A stretch of DNA of 64,000 bases. It comes from Agrobacterium pusense. GTDB lineage: Bacteria > Pseudomonadota > Alphaproteobacteria > Rhizobiales > Rhizobiaceae. The translations under genes and the position numbers were made by a program. The notes under the pieces are model-generated. The model had not been told where the DNA came from. It ran no database searches and was given only the letters and a program-made list of their open reading frames with translations. The stretch is taken from the NCBI RefSeq assembly GCF_900102105.1, contig NZ_FNBB01000001.1:496001-560000 (forward strand), given 5' to 3'. Below, piece after piece: positions 27,090 to 36,870 of the stretch. Numbering within the stretch: the stretch's first letter is position 1; the number at the start of each line of letters is the position of its first letter.

Positions 27090-30000
27090 ATGAACGGATT
27101 GCGATCGAAAACCCAACAGCCAAGCGACAGGTCGTCGCTTGATGCTCTCAATCGCACCATTGAAGGCCTTGAAGCCCGCATCGAAGGGTTGATGAGCCAG
27201 AAGTTTCCGCGCGACCAGCGGGCCGCTGGCGCCCCGCCGGAAACAAAGAGCGAAACCTATGCCGCACCACGCGAGCCACGCACAAGCGTGACGCCACCGC
27301 AACTTGATCCCGTCAACGAAATACGCCAGCGCCAGCGTCTGCTGGAGACCAGCTTCCAGCGCCCGCAGGAACCTGCCGCCCGCCCGGAACGCACGATAAC
27401 ACGGCCGCTCGCGCCGGAATATCGGCAGAGGGAGCCCCAGCCGGCTCCTCAGGCCGCACCACGCGCACGCGCCATCCCGCCCTATCAGGAGCCACGCAAT
27501 GACGCGGCCCTGCAGGAAATCGCGCAGGCACTCGTCAACCTCCGCCACGAATTGAAGCACGATATTGCCGAGGGCGTTGCGCGGGAAGCGCAGGGACTGC
27601 GCGCGGAAATCCGCAATATTCGCGCCGTGGCTGAAGACCAGCAATTCATCGGCGATCTGCGCGATGACATCGCACGGCTTGCCGGAAGCATCGACCAGCT
27701 CGGCAATCTGGCATCTCCGGATGTCTATGCGCTGCGCAACGAATTCGAGGACCTACGCCTCACCATTGACCAGCTCGCACGCGAAGACAGCGTCCATCGG
27801 ATCGAAAGCCGCTGGAACACTGTGGAAGACACGCTGCGTGGTTTCGATGCCGGCGCCCTTCAGGATGAAATCGTCTCCCTCGCCTATCGTCTCGATGACA
27901 TCAAGACGCAGCTCGGCGGAATGAGCAACAATCCGGCCGTTCGCGTGCTCGAGGAGAAGCTGATCGCGATCGCCAGCGCGGTCGAGCAACTCGGCAAGCA
28001 CATGCAGCCGAATGAAGCGGTCTTCAGCGAACAGTTTTCCGGTCTCGATCAGCGGCTGGACGAAATCAGCCGCGCCATTGCGGCGACCGGCACACGCGCC
28101 AATGCGCAGGCAACCGACAATGCGCTCGCCCAGCGACTGGAAAACCGCCTGAACGGCCTCGCCGAACAGCTCGGTGATATCAACCGCCTCGCCGCTGCAA
28201 AACCGGAACCCTCCGTTGATCTCACCGCGCGCCTTGAAGCGCTGGCCGGCAAGATCGATGAGCTGAGCACCACGCGCGATGCAGCGCAACTGCATGAGCG
28301 ACTGGACCAGCTTTCACTGCTTCTGGAACGGTCGCAGCGCCCTTCGCAACAGGCGGAGCTGACGTCTTTCCTCAGCGACATTTCCCGCAAGATCGATGCG
28401 CTCGACCACGGCACCGTGAATGAGGGTCTGGCCGAACGGCTCGACACGCTCTCTCGGCAGATCGAGGAGCTCGATTATCGCTATAGCCAGCCGCAGCTGG
28501 CATCGGGCCTCAGTGAAAGCGCCTTTTCGCGCCTGGAAGAGCGGCTTGGCACTATCGCCGCGCGACTGGATGAGACCGCCCATGCCGCCCCCGCTGACAG
28601 CCATGCGCTGGCGAGCCTTGAAAACCAGATCGCCCATCTCTCGACGCTGATCAGCCAGCCGGTACAGATGCAGGCCGCAGGCATGTCGCCTGAACTCGAT
28701 GCGCGCATGGCGGCGATCGAAGACTATATGGCTTCGAACGACGAATATATCATCGAAGCGGCCCGGCAGGCAGCCGAGGCCGTTCTCGACGCCTATACCC
28801 GCAACAACCTCTCGGCCGGCGCGAACATCGCCGACATGTCGATGCTGACCGATCTCGCGGCCGATTTGCGCAACCTTGAAGCGCTGAGCCGCAACACCGA
28901 AGAGCGCACGCACCGCACCTTCGAAGCACTGCACGAAACGCTGGTGCAGATTGCCGGCCGCCTGGATAATCTCGACAACGGACCGTCCTACCGCGAAGAG
29001 CCCACCCGTCACGTTGCACAGCAGGCTGTTGCCGCAGGCCGCGACGACGTCGCGATGCCGGCCGCCATATTCCCGGAAGAGGGCTATATAGCCGAAGAGC
29101 AGGCCATTCTCGAGGATGTCAGCGACAATGACGCGACCGCCATCGTGCCGCCCGCTGCCGTCAAGCCCGCAAAAGCAGAGAAAACGAGCCTGCTCGCCGG
29201 GCTGACGAAGCGCTTCAAAACAAGCACGGCGAAGCCCGCAAAGACCAAGGAAGAACCCGTATCGGCCTCTTCCGCCCGCACCCAGGTTGAGCCTGCCCCG
29301 TCGCTTGATCCGATCGACGTTCTGCCAGCCGGTCAGGAGAACGAACTCCTGGAGCCCGGTTCGGGCGCGCCTGATATCAAGAAAATCCTGGAACGCGTGC
29401 GCGCCAGCCAGGTGGCCGCCACCGGCAAGGCCGTGGACGCGGAAGGACGGACGGACTTTATCGCCGCCGCCCGCCGTGCCGCGCAGGCCGCCGCGATGGA
29501 AACAGCGCCGGAAAAGCTTGAAACCGGCAAGAAGAAAAGGAAGACCGAAACTTCGGCTCTTTCGCGTTATCGCCGGCCGCTGCTGCTCGGTATCGGTGCC
29601 ATCCTTCTGGCGATGATGGCCATGCCCCTCGTCAAGACACTGATCAGCGGCACGGAAGCCCCGGCGCCGGTGATTGAACAGAAGATGGACAATGCACCGG
29701 TTTCCGCCCTTCCCGAAACCGGCGACAAGGCCGTCACCATACCGTCTGACCTCGCGATCGGATCCGATCAGGCAGCCCCGGCCGATAGCATCGGGAACTC
29801 CGCTCCTGCACAGAATACCATTGACCACCGGACCATTGGCGGTGCGCCGCTACCCGAGGAGCCGCCGGTCGCCGATGTTCCCGCCGTGGATCCCGCAAAG
29901 TCCGGCACCGTCGCGCAGGCAGAACCGCCGAAACCGGCTGAGGCCGTCGTCACGGCCGCTCCCGCCGACGGCGCCATCGTCGTTCCCGCCGGGATAGAGC

Positions 30001-30833
30001 CCGCATCGCTTGCTGAAGCCGCCGCCAAGGGCGACACTCAGGCGCTTTTCGAAATCGCAGCCCGCTATACCGACGGTCGCGGCGTTGCCGCCGACCGTGC
30101 CGAAGCCGCGAAGTGGTACAAGCTGGCTGCCGATCGCGGTCTTGCGCCCGCGCAATATCGTCTCGCCAATCTTTACGAGAAGGCGAACGGCGTCGAACGC
30201 AACCTTCCGGAAGCGAAGCGCTATTACACGCTGGCCGCCGAACAGGGCAATGCGGGCGCCATGCACAATCTTGCCGTCCTGCTCGCTTCCGACGCGGCGG
30301 GCCAGCCGGACTTTGCTGCCGCCGCGCAGTGGTTCATCAAGGCCTCCGAACTCGGTGTGCGCGACAGCCAGTTCAATCTCGCCATCCTCTATGCGCGCGG
30401 CAGCGGCGTGAAACAGGATATCGAGGAATCCTACAAGTGGTTCGCCATTGCCGCCAAGGATGGCGATGCCGATGCCGCCCAGAAGCGCGACGAAGTGGCG
30501 GGGGCCTTGAACCCGCAGCAGCTCCGGAGCGCCAAAGCCAAGGTGGAGGCGTGGAAGGTCAAGCCGCTTTCGGAAGATGCCAACAGCGTCAACCCGCCGG
30601 AAGAGTGGGCTGGCAAGGAAGGCGTGAAAACCGCCTCCGTGGACATGGAAAAGGCGATCCGCAACATTCAGGCGATCCTCAACAAGAACGGCTTCGATGC
30701 CGGGCAGCCGGACGGCAAGCTCGGCAAGAACACCGTGACGGCCATCAAGGACTTCCAGAAATCCGTGGGCCAGACCCCGGACGGGCGCATTACCAACGAA
30801 CTGGTGACGGCGCTTCTCGCCCGCAATAAATAA
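27090..30833 (+). CDS. podJ: polar organelle development protein PodJ
   Basis: A 1247-residue protein. The cytoplasmic N-terminal about 700 residues are helical and largely coiled coil. Polar Pro/Ala/Lys stretches follow. One membrane helix lies near 830-850 (RRPLLLGIGAILLAMMAMPL). A Pro-rich periplasmic linker leads to about four Sel1-like repeats (972-1130, for example ARYTDGRGVAADRAEAAKWY) and a C-terminal peptidoglycan-binding domain (1185-1245, GFDAGQPDGKLGKNTVTAIK). This is the PodJ architecture known from Caulobacter. PodJ organises cell poles and, in Agrobacterium, the switch from growing pole to old pole. A strong terminator follows. Confidence 0.92.
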   Translation: MNGLRSKTQQPSDRSSLDALNRTIEGLEARIEGLMSQKFPRDQRAAGAPPETKSETYAAPREPRTSVTPPQLDPVNEIRQRQRLLETSFQRPQEPAARPERTITRPLAPEYRQREPQPAPQAAPRARAIPPYQEPRNDAALQEIAQALVNLRHELKHDIAEGVAREAQGLRAEIRNIRAVAEDQQFIGDLRDDIARLAGSIDQLGNLASPDVYALRNEFEDLRLTIDQLAREDSVHRIESRWNTVEDTLRGFDAGALQDEIVSLAYRLDDIKTQLGGMSNNPAVRVLEEKLIAIASAVEQLGKHMQPNEAVFSEQFSGLDQRLDEISRAIAATGTRANAQATDNALAQRLENRLNGLAEQLGDINRLAAAKPEPSVDLTARLEALAGKIDELSTTRDAAQLHERLDQLSLLLERSQRPSQQAELTSFLSDISRKIDALDHGTVNEGLAERLDTLSRQIEELDYRYSQPQLASGLSESAFSRLEERLGTIAARLDETAHAAPADSHALASLENQIAHLSTLISQPVQMQAAGMSPELDARMAAIEDYMASNDEYIIEAARQAAEAVLDAYTRNNLSAGANIADMSMLTDLAADLRNLEALSRNTEERTHRTFEALHETLVQIAGRLDNLDNGPSYREEPTRHVAQQAVAAGRDDVAMPAAIFPEEGYIAEEQAILEDVSDNDATAIVPPAAVKPAKAEKTSLLAGLTKRFKTSTAKPAKTKEEPVSASSARTQVEPAPSLDPIDVLPAGQENELLEPGSGAPDIKKILERVRASQVAATGKAVDAEGRTDFIAAARRAAQAAAMETAPEKLETGKKKRKTETSALSRYRRPLLLGIGAILLAMMAMPLVKTLISGTEAPAPVIEQKMDNAPVSALPETGDKAVTIPSDLAIGSDQAAPADSIGNSAPAQNTIDHRTIGGAPLPEEPPVADVPAVDPAKSGTVAQAEPPKPAEAVVTAAPADGAIVVPAGIEPASLAEAAAKGDTQALFEIAARYTDGRGVAADRAEAAKWYKLAADRGLAPAQYRLANLYEKANGVERNLPEAKRYYTLAAEQGNAGAMHNLAVLLASDAAGQPDFAAAAQWFIKASELGVRDSQFNLAILYARGSGVKQDIEESYKWFAIAAKDGDADAAQKRDEVAGALNPQQLRSAKAKVEAWKVKPLSEDANSVNPPEEWAGKEGVKTASVDMEKAIRNIQAILNKNGFDAGQPDGKLGKNTVTAIKDFQKSVGQTPDGRITNELVTALLARNK

Positions 30834-30847
30834 TGGTTCTGAAACCC

Positions 30848-30873
30848 AAAAAGCGGCCCCCGGCCGCTTTTTT
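30848..30873 (+). terminator. terminator after podJ
   Basis: GCGGCC (30853-30858) and GGCCGC (30862-30867) form a stem extended by flanking A and T runs (30848-30852, 30868-30873), 15 bases past the podJ stop. It is a classic intrinsic terminator. Confidence 0.9.
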
Positions 30874-31094
30874 GCAACGCCTGACAGGAATGTGGGCGGC
30901 TGCCTTCGCCAGACCTCTATCTTTCCAAATTATCAACGTATTTACCGTTGAATGTTGACAGGTTAGGCCCTCGCGGGCATGACGGATGAAGGCTGGGCAT
31001 GCCCGGTCTTTTCAGACAGAAAGTGTAAATCGCGGCAAGGCCCCCTCACCGGACAAGCCATGCCGCCCGGAACCATTTGCCCGAGGTCCGAGCC

Positions 31095-32021
31095 GTGACT
31101 GTCTATCTGCCGATCGCAGAACTGTCGGTGAATATTTTCATCATTCTCGGCATGGGCGCGGCCGTCGGTTTTCTGTCCGGCATGTTCGGTGTCGGCGGTG
31201 GCTTCCTGATCACCCCGCTTCTGATCTTCTACAATATTCCGCCTGTGGTCGCCGTGGCGACCGGCGCGAACCAGGTGGTGGCCTCCTCCGTCTCAGGCTC
31301 GATCACGCATTTCCGGCGCGGGACGCTCGACGTCAAGCTCGGCAGCGTGCTGCTCGTGGGCGGTCTCATGGGCGCCACGGTCGGCGTGTGGATATTCTCG
31401 TTCCTTCGCAGCATCGGCCAGCTCGACCTCATCGTTTCGCTGCTCTACGTCATCCTGCTTGGCACCGTTGGCGGGTTGATGCTGAAGGAAAGCATTTCGG
31501 CACTTCGCCGCGCCGCCCGCAACGAGACGGTGACGCTGCGCCGGCCGGGACACCACAACTGGGTACACCGCCTGCCGCTGAAAATGCGGTTCAAAAAATC
31601 GAAGATCTATCTCAGCATCATTCCAGTCGTCACGCTCGGTTTCGGCATCGGCATACTCACCTCTATCATGGGTGTGGGCGGCGGTTTCATCATGGTGCCG
31701 GCGATGATCTATCTGTTACGCATTCCCACCAGTGTGGTTGTCGGCACCTCACTGTTCCAGATCATTTTCGTCACCGCATACACGACCGTCGTACAGGCAG
31801 CGACCAACTACTCCGTCGATGTGGTGCTGGCTTTCATCCTGATGGTGGCTGGCGTCATCGGCGCGCAATATGGTGTACGCGTCGGCCAGAAACTGCGCGG
31901 CGAACAGCTGCGTGCGCTGCTGGCGCTTCTTGTCCTCGCCGTCGCCCTTCGCCTTGCGGTATCGCTGGTGGTGCGGCCGGAGGATCTGTTTTCGGTCGCC
32001 GTCGGGGGGTTAGGTTATTGA
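31095..32021 (+). CDS. TSUP-family (TauE/SafE) sulfite or sulfonate exporter-like permease
   Basis: About 308 residues with eight predicted membrane helices in two homologous halves, each beginning with the family glycine motif (FLSGMFGVGGGFLITPLL near 30, ILTSIMGVGGGFIMVPAMIY near 195). I prefer the GTG at 31095, after GAGG, over the in-frame TTG at 31077. TSUP proteins carry sulfur oxyanions or organic acids. The substrate here is unknown. The stop overlaps the next gene as TTGA, and the pair looks functionally linked. Confidence 0.85.
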   Translation: MTVYLPIAELSVNIFIILGMGAAVGFLSGMFGVGGGFLITPLLIFYNIPPVVAVATGANQVVASSVSGSITHFRRGTLDVKLGSVLLVGGLMGATVGVWIFSFLRSIGQLDLIVSLLYVILLGTVGGLMLKESISALRRAARNETVTLRRPGHHNWVHRLPLKMRFKKSKIYLSIIPVVTLGFGIGILTSIMGVGGGFIMVPAMIYLLRIPTSVVVGTSLFQIIFVTAYTTVVQAATNYSVDVVLAFILMVAGVIGAQYGVRVGQKLRGEQLRALLALLVLAVALRLAVSLVVRPEDLFSVAVGGLGY

Positions 32022-32845
32022 CCCGCCATTTGTTGCTTGCCGCCCTTGCCCTGCTCTCCTATCCTGCCTTCGGGCAAACTGCTTCCGCCCAGACGCCGCC
32101 GCTTGCGCTGCCGCCGGGTCCGCAGCAGCGCCCCCTGCAGGAAAACATCGAAATCGGCGCTTCGACGACGGAAATTCCGATAGCCTCGGATTTTCGCGGG
32201 GCGGATTTCACCCTCTTCGGCGCACTCAACAATACCGACCAGCTGCTACTGGCCATCGGGCAATATGATATCGTGGTGACGCTGGAAGGGCCGAGCGACT
32301 ACATGACCGTGCGCAAGAAGGAGCGTGTGGCAGGCATCTGGATCAATACCAGCGCCATCACCTTCACGCCGCTGCCGGAATCCTACTCCATGGCCAGCAC
32401 CCGCAATATCAGCGATGTCGCCTCCCCCGGAACGCTGCGCGCCATGGGGCTCGGCGTCGACCATCTGTCGCTCAAAAGCGCTGTCTTTTCGGGCGTGCCC
32501 GACAATGTCTTCGATTTTCAGGAGGCCTATCGTCGGCTCAAGCTTTCGAGCGGCATCTACCGCAATGATACGACCGGGGTGAGGCTGGAACGCACGGGCC
32601 TGTTTTGGGCGACCTTGCGCCTGCCCGCCAACGTGCCAAACGGGGTGCACACGGCACGCGCCTATCTCTTCAAGAGCGGCAAATTCATCGCCCAGCGCGA
32701 ATTAAAACTGCGCGTCGTCAAGACCGGCATGGAACAGGCGATCACCGATGCCGCGCATCAGACGCCGCTTGCTTACGGCGCGCTTTGCGTTCTGCTCGCC
32801 GTCGTTACCGGCTGGGGCGCCAGCATCATCTTCCGCAAGGACTGA
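32018..32845 (+). CDS. exported TSUP-associated protein (TIGR02186-like), membrane anchored
   Basis: A 275-residue protein starting with TTG at 32018 and overlapping the permease stop. A signal peptide (HLLLAALALLSYPAFGQTASA, cut likely near residue 25) precedes a beta-rich periplasmic domain (IEIGASTTEIPIASDFRGA, IGQYDIVVTLEGPSD, VRKKERVAGIWINT) and a C-terminal helix (PLAYGALCVLLAVVTGWGAS). It matches the conserved protein found beside TSUP permeases in Alphaproteobacteria. Its function is unknown. The longer open frame upstream lies inside the permease and is not real. Confidence 0.75.
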   Translation: MTRHLLLAALALLSYPAFGQTASAQTPPLALPPGPQQRPLQENIEIGASTTEIPIASDFRGADFTLFGALNNTDQLLLAIGQYDIVVTLEGPSDYMTVRKKERVAGIWINTSAITFTPLPESYSMASTRNISDVASPGTLRAMGLGVDHLSLKSAVFSGVPDNVFDFQEAYRRLKLSSGIYRNDTTGVRLERTGLFWATLRLPANVPNGVHTARAYLFKSGKFIAQRELKLRVVKTGMEQAITDAAHQTPLAYGALCVLLAVVTGWGASIIFRKD

Positions 32846-33002
32846 GCGTTTTCAATCGCGCAAAAGAGAGCGTCTGCCACCCGCACGGGCAAAGATAGCA
32901 TTCGCTTCCTTCCGGGGTTTGCTGTAAAATTCAAGGCGTTACAAACGCACGCAGCTGATGGCGGCAAGTGCGGTTGTAACAGGGATGAAAAGGAGAAATG
33001 TC

Positions 33003-33440
33003 ATGTTCAAGCACATTCTCATTCCCACCGATGGTTCGCCGCTGGCGCAGATCGCAATCGACCAAGGGTTCGCTCTCGCCAAGGAGGCAGGCGCAAAGGT
33101 GACCGTGGTGACGGTATCGGAACCCTTTCATGTGATTGCCAGCGATGTCGAGGACATTGCCGCCATTGCCGAAGAGGAATTCCACCGTTGCGAAGAGGCG
33201 GAGCATCTGCTTCGCGATACGCAGGCGCATGCCACCGCCATGGGGCTGGATTGCGAGGCCCTGCTGGCGCGGGCGGGGCGGCCGGACGAGGCGATCATTG
33301 AAATAGCCGACAAGACCGGCTGCGACCTCATCGCCATGGCCTCGCACCGGCGCAGGAGTTTCGTCGAGATGCTGCTCGGCAGTGTGACCGCCAAGGTGCT
33401 GAAGAATTCGAAGATACCGGTATTGGTCTACCGCCAATAG
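33003..33440 (+). CDS. universal stress protein UspA family
   Basis: A 145-residue protein starting MFKHILIPTDGSPL at 33003, after AAGGAG. It has the Usp fold elements: an N-terminal strand with DGS, and a C-terminal ASHRRRSF...LLGSVTAKVLK and IPVLVYR. The ATP-binding pattern G-x2-G-x9-G(S/T) is degraded, because the first glycines are Arg in SHRRRS. It may not bind ATP in the usual way. It is monocistronic. Confidence 0.9.
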   Translation: MFKHILIPTDGSPLAQIAIDQGFALAKEAGAKVTVVTVSEPFHVIASDVEDIAAIAEEEFHRCEEAEHLLRDTQAHATAMGLDCEALLARAGRPDEAIIEIADKTGCDLIAMASHRRRSFVEMLLGSVTAKVLKNSKIPVLVYRQ

Positions 33441-33454
33441 GCTGCGGTAAAATC

Positions 33455-34183
33455 TCAGCCGAGCAGACTGGAAAACCGCACCGAGTAGATGCGATCTCTC
33501 CCCATCAGATGCGCGACGAGAGCGGCATGATCGAACAGGCCGCGCATTGCCTTGTGGCGTAAATCCAGCCCGCCGCTCAACACCCCGAATGCCGGCATCA
33601 ACAGACGCGAACCATCGGTGGCGAAACAGGGCCGCCGCACTGTCTTCTCGCGGCGTCGCACAGTGGCAGAGGGATGCAGATGACCGGCGATTTCACCGGC
33701 CGCATCGCCCGGCTTAGGCTCGTGGCGGAAAACGAGATTGCCGTAAAACATCTCATCCACTGAAGAACCCGGCAGATCGACGGTGCCATCGGGGTCGTGG
33801 TTGCCGTTGATCCATATCCATTCGCGACCGCGGGCCATCTCGCGGATGAGTTCGCGCAACGGCAGCGGCAGGTGCTGGGAGCCGACGCGATCATGAAAAT
33901 TGTCGCCGAGGCTGACGACGATCTTCGGATCGTAGCGGCTGATGAGGGAAGACAGTATCTTGAGGGTGGCGATGGTGTCGTAGGGCGGCAGCATGCGTCC
34001 ACGCCTTGCAAAAGCCGCACCCTTTTCCAGATGCAGGTCGGAAACGACGAGCAGCGACAGGTCGGGCAGGTAGAGCCCACCCAAAGGGTCGCACCAGGCG
34101 GAAACGCCGTTGATGGCGGTCTCGCTGCCCAGGCATTCGAAGCCGTTGGAAAACCTGTCGCTCAATGTCAGCCGGCTCAGCAC
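33455..34183 (-). CDS. pdeM: ligase-associated metallophosphoesterase (PdeM-like)
   Basis: A 242-residue calcineurin-like phosphoesterase starting with GTG at 34183, preceded by AAGGAA. Metal-binding motifs are in order: SDLHLEKG (about 49), SLGDNFHD (about 91), WINGNHD (about 124) and AGHLHP (about 167). The family occurs with ATP-dependent DNA ligase, an exonuclease and a DEXH helicase in bacterial DNA repair sets. The helicase lies 46 bases upstream on the same strand. No ligase or nuclease gene is nearby. Confidence 0.85.
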   Translation of the reverse strand: MLSRLTLSDRFSNGFECLGSETAINGVSAWCDPLGGLYLPDLSLLVVSDLHLEKGAAFARRGRMLPPYDTIATLKILSSLISRYDPKIVVSLGDNFHDRVGSQHLPLPLRELIREMARGREWIWINGNHDPDGTVDLPGSSVDEMFYGNLVFRHEPKPGDAAGEIAGHLHPSATVRRREKTVRRPCFATDGSRLLMPAFGVLSGGLDLRHKAMRGLFDHAALVAHLMGRDRIYSVRFSSLLG

Positions 34184-34229
34184 TTTTATCGTTGTTCCTT
34201 CAATGCATACTTCAGCACATGGGCATATT

Positions 34230-36749
34230 TCAGGACATGGCCTCGGCGATCAGCTCATCAGCGGCTTCCGCCAGCACATCGTCCATCGCTTCGCCCGCCA
34301 CCGTCTCCCGGCCGATTTCCAGCATGACCGGAACGGCGAGGGGCGAAACGTGCTCCAGCGCGCGATGCGTGGTGTGTCCCTTGATTCGCTTCAGCATATC
34401 GCCAAGACGGCCAATATCCAAAAGTCCTGCTGCGGCATCGCGTCGCGTCGCTTCCAGCAGGATATGATCCGGCTCATGGCTGCGAAGAACGTCATAAATA
34501 AGATCGGCGGACACCGTGACCTGCCGGCCGGTCTTTTCCTTGCCGGGATGGCGGCGTTCGATCAGCCCGGAAATGACTGCGCAATTGCGGAAGGTGCGTT
34601 TCAGCATGAAGGATTCGTCAAGCCATGCTTCCAGATCGTCGCCAAGCATGTCCTCATCGAGAAGGTCGGCCAGCGACAGGCGGCGAGACTTCAGCCGCAT
34701 GCCGATATCCTCCATGGCCCAGATGGCCAGCGAATAATCGGTGGCGACAAAACCCATCGGTTTTGCTCCGGCCCGTTCCAGCCGTCTCGTCAGAAGCATG
34801 CCCAGTGTCTGATGCGCCAGCCGTCCCTCGAAGGGATACATGACCATGAAGAAGCGCTTACGGAAGGGGAAGGTCTCCACCAATAGCTCGTCGCGCTTGG
34901 GAATGATCGACTTCTCCTTCTGGATTGCCAGCCAGTCGCGAACCTGATCCGGCAGGGCATGCCACCGTGTCGGGTCTGCCAGCATGGAGCGCACTTGATC
35001 TGCCAGGTAGGTGGAAAGCGGAAATTTGCCACCGGCATAGGAGGGTATCTTCGGATCCATGGAAAAGGCCTGTGAGACCAGGCATTCATTCTCCCTGATG
35101 CCCTCGAACCGCAGCACCTTGCCGGCAAAGAGAAAGGTATCGCCCTGCACCAGCTGCTCTAGGAAATATTCCTCGACCTTGCCGAGCGACATGCCACCGC
35201 GACCGACCGTGCCCTTGGCATTGCGCTTGACCATGCGGACATTGAGTTCCGCCGCCTCGACGATGGTGCCGAGGTTGAGGCGATATTGCTGCGCTACCGC
35301 CGGATTGGACACGCGCCAGCGACCGTCCTTCATCTGGCGGATGCGGGCATAACGTTCATAGGTGCGCAGCGCGTAGCCGCCGGTGGCAGTAAAATCCACC
35401 ACCCGATCGAAGGTGGCACGCGGCAGGTCGGCATAGGGCGAGGCGCTGGTGACTTCGCGATAAAGTTCATCCGCATCGAAAGGCTCGGCACAGGCCATGC
35501 CGAGTACGTGCTGGGCGAGAACATCAAGCGCGCCTTCGGCGATCGGCGGCGTATCCTGCGCGCCGATATAGTTGGCATCCAGCGCTGCCCGGCATTCCAT
35601 CACCTCGAAGCGGTTGGCGGGAACGAGGATCGCCTTTGACGGCTCATCCATGCGGTGGTTGGCACGGCCGATACGCTGAGCGAGGCGGCTAGCGCCCTTC
35701 GGCGCGCCGACATGCACGACAAGGTCAACGTCACCCCAGTCTATGCCGAGATCGAGGGTGGAGGTGGCAACAACGGCACGTAACCTGTTTTCCGCCATGG
35801 CCGCTTCCACCCTGCGGCGCTGCCCGGCATCCAGCGAGCCGTGATGCAGTGCGATCGGCAAATTGTCGTCATTGATCGTCCAGAGCTCCTGAAAGACCCT
35901 TTCCGCCTGCGAGCGTGTGTTGACAAACACCAGCGTCGTCTGATGCTGCTTCAACGCTTCGTATAAGTCCTTTCCGGCATAACGTGCCGAATGGCCGGAC
36001 CATGGGATGCGTTCTTCCGTGTGCAAGATGGAAATATCCGGCTTTGCACCGCCTTCGACGGTTATCAAGCCGGCGGGCGGCTTCCCCTGCCCCTGCGGTG
36101 CAAGATAACGGCGCAAATCCATCGGCTCCGCCACCGTGGCCGAAAGGCCGATGAAACGGACATCGGGCGCATGCCGGCGCACGCGGGCGAGCGCCAGCGA
36201 CAGCAGATGGCCGCGTTTGGAGGTGACGAGCGAATGCAGCTCATCCAGCACCACATATTTCAGGTCACGGAAAAAGCGCTCGGCCTCCTTGTTGGCGAGC
36301 AGCAGCGAGACCTGTTCCGGTGTGGTCAGCAGGATATCCGGCGGGCGCACCTTCTGGCGCTGGCGTTTCGCCTGGGGCGTATCGCCGGTGCGGGTTTCGA
36401 TGACAATCGGCAGACCCATTTCGGAAACGGGCTTGGTGAGATTACGCTCGATATCGACTGCAAGCGCCTTCAGCGGTGAGATGTAGAGGGTGTGCACGCC
36501 GACAAAGCCGGAGCCAGGCGGTATCTTGCCCCGCTCTGTCAGGTCGGTGAGCGAGGCCATGAAGCCGCCCAACGTCTTGCCAGCACCGGTGGGCGCGATC
36601 AGCAACATGTTCTCGCCGCCCCGTGCCCGCGCCATAAGCTCCAGCTGATGGGCGCGCGGAGACCACCCTTTTTCGACAAACCATTTCTGGAATGAAAGGG
36701 GCAAGGTGCCGACATCTATGCCGGAAATGGGGGGCTCGGTGTGTTCCAC
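34230..36749 (-). CDS. ligase-associated DEXH-box DNA helicase (Lhr-like)
   Basis: About 839 residues from the GTG at 36749 (VEHTEPPISGID). A longer frame to 36902 would overlap the start of the divergent Rrf2 gene, so I reject it. It has Walker A (LLIAPTGAGKTLGG), a DEXH-type box (VVLDELHSL), motif III (IGLSATVAEP), motif VI (RLAQRIGRANHR) and the Lhr winged-helix and C-terminal domains. It is the helicase partner of PdeM in the ligase-associated repair group. Confidence 0.9.
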   Translation of the reverse strand: MEHTEPPISGIDVGTLPLSFQKWFVEKGWSPRAHQLELMARARGGENMLLIAPTGAGKTLGGFMASLTDLTERGKIPPGSGFVGVHTLYISPLKALAVDIERNLTKPVSEMGLPIVIETRTGDTPQAKRQRQKVRPPDILLTTPEQVSLLLANKEAERFFRDLKYVVLDELHSLVTSKRGHLLSLALARVRRHAPDVRFIGLSATVAEPMDLRRYLAPQGQGKPPAGLITVEGGAKPDISILHTEERIPWSGHSARYAGKDLYEALKQHQTTLVFVNTRSQAERVFQELWTINDDNLPIALHHGSLDAGQRRRVEAAMAENRLRAVVATSTLDLGIDWGDVDLVVHVGAPKGASRLAQRIGRANHRMDEPSKAILVPANRFEVMECRAALDANYIGAQDTPPIAEGALDVLAQHVLGMACAEPFDADELYREVTSASPYADLPRATFDRVVDFTATGGYALRTYERYARIRQMKDGRWRVSNPAVAQQYRLNLGTIVEAAELNVRMVKRNAKGTVGRGGMSLGKVEEYFLEQLVQGDTFLFAGKVLRFEGIRENECLVSQAFSMDPKIPSYAGGKFPLSTYLADQVRSMLADPTRWHALPDQVRDWLAIQKEKSIIPKRDELLVETFPFRKRFFMVMYPFEGRLAHQTLGMLLTRRLERAGAKPMGFVATDYSLAIWAMEDIGMRLKSRRLSLADLLDEDMLGDDLEAWLDESFMLKRTFRNCAVISGLIERRHPGKEKTGRQVTVSADLIYDVLRSHEPDHILLEATRRDAAAGLLDIGRLGDMLKRIKGHTTHRALEHVSPLAVPVMLEIGRETVAGEAMDDVLAEAADELIAEAMS

Positions 36750-36870
36750 GCCTTTAACGTAGTGAAAAACCTGAGAAAAAGAAGGGCGGAACAGGGCCGC
36801 TTGACAGGAAAACATAATCATGGATAAATAATGTCCATGATAGCGCAGCAACAGGACATGGAAAAGACCG

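Noticed and set aside
28314-29828. 504-codon minus-strand frame opposite podJ
   Set aside because: Composition is Gly, Arg and His rich and it is entirely antisense to a well-supported gene.
30986-32017. Long upstream extension of the TIGR02186-like gene
   Set aside because: It lies out of frame inside the TSUP permease and is Arg rich. The signal peptide begins at 32018.
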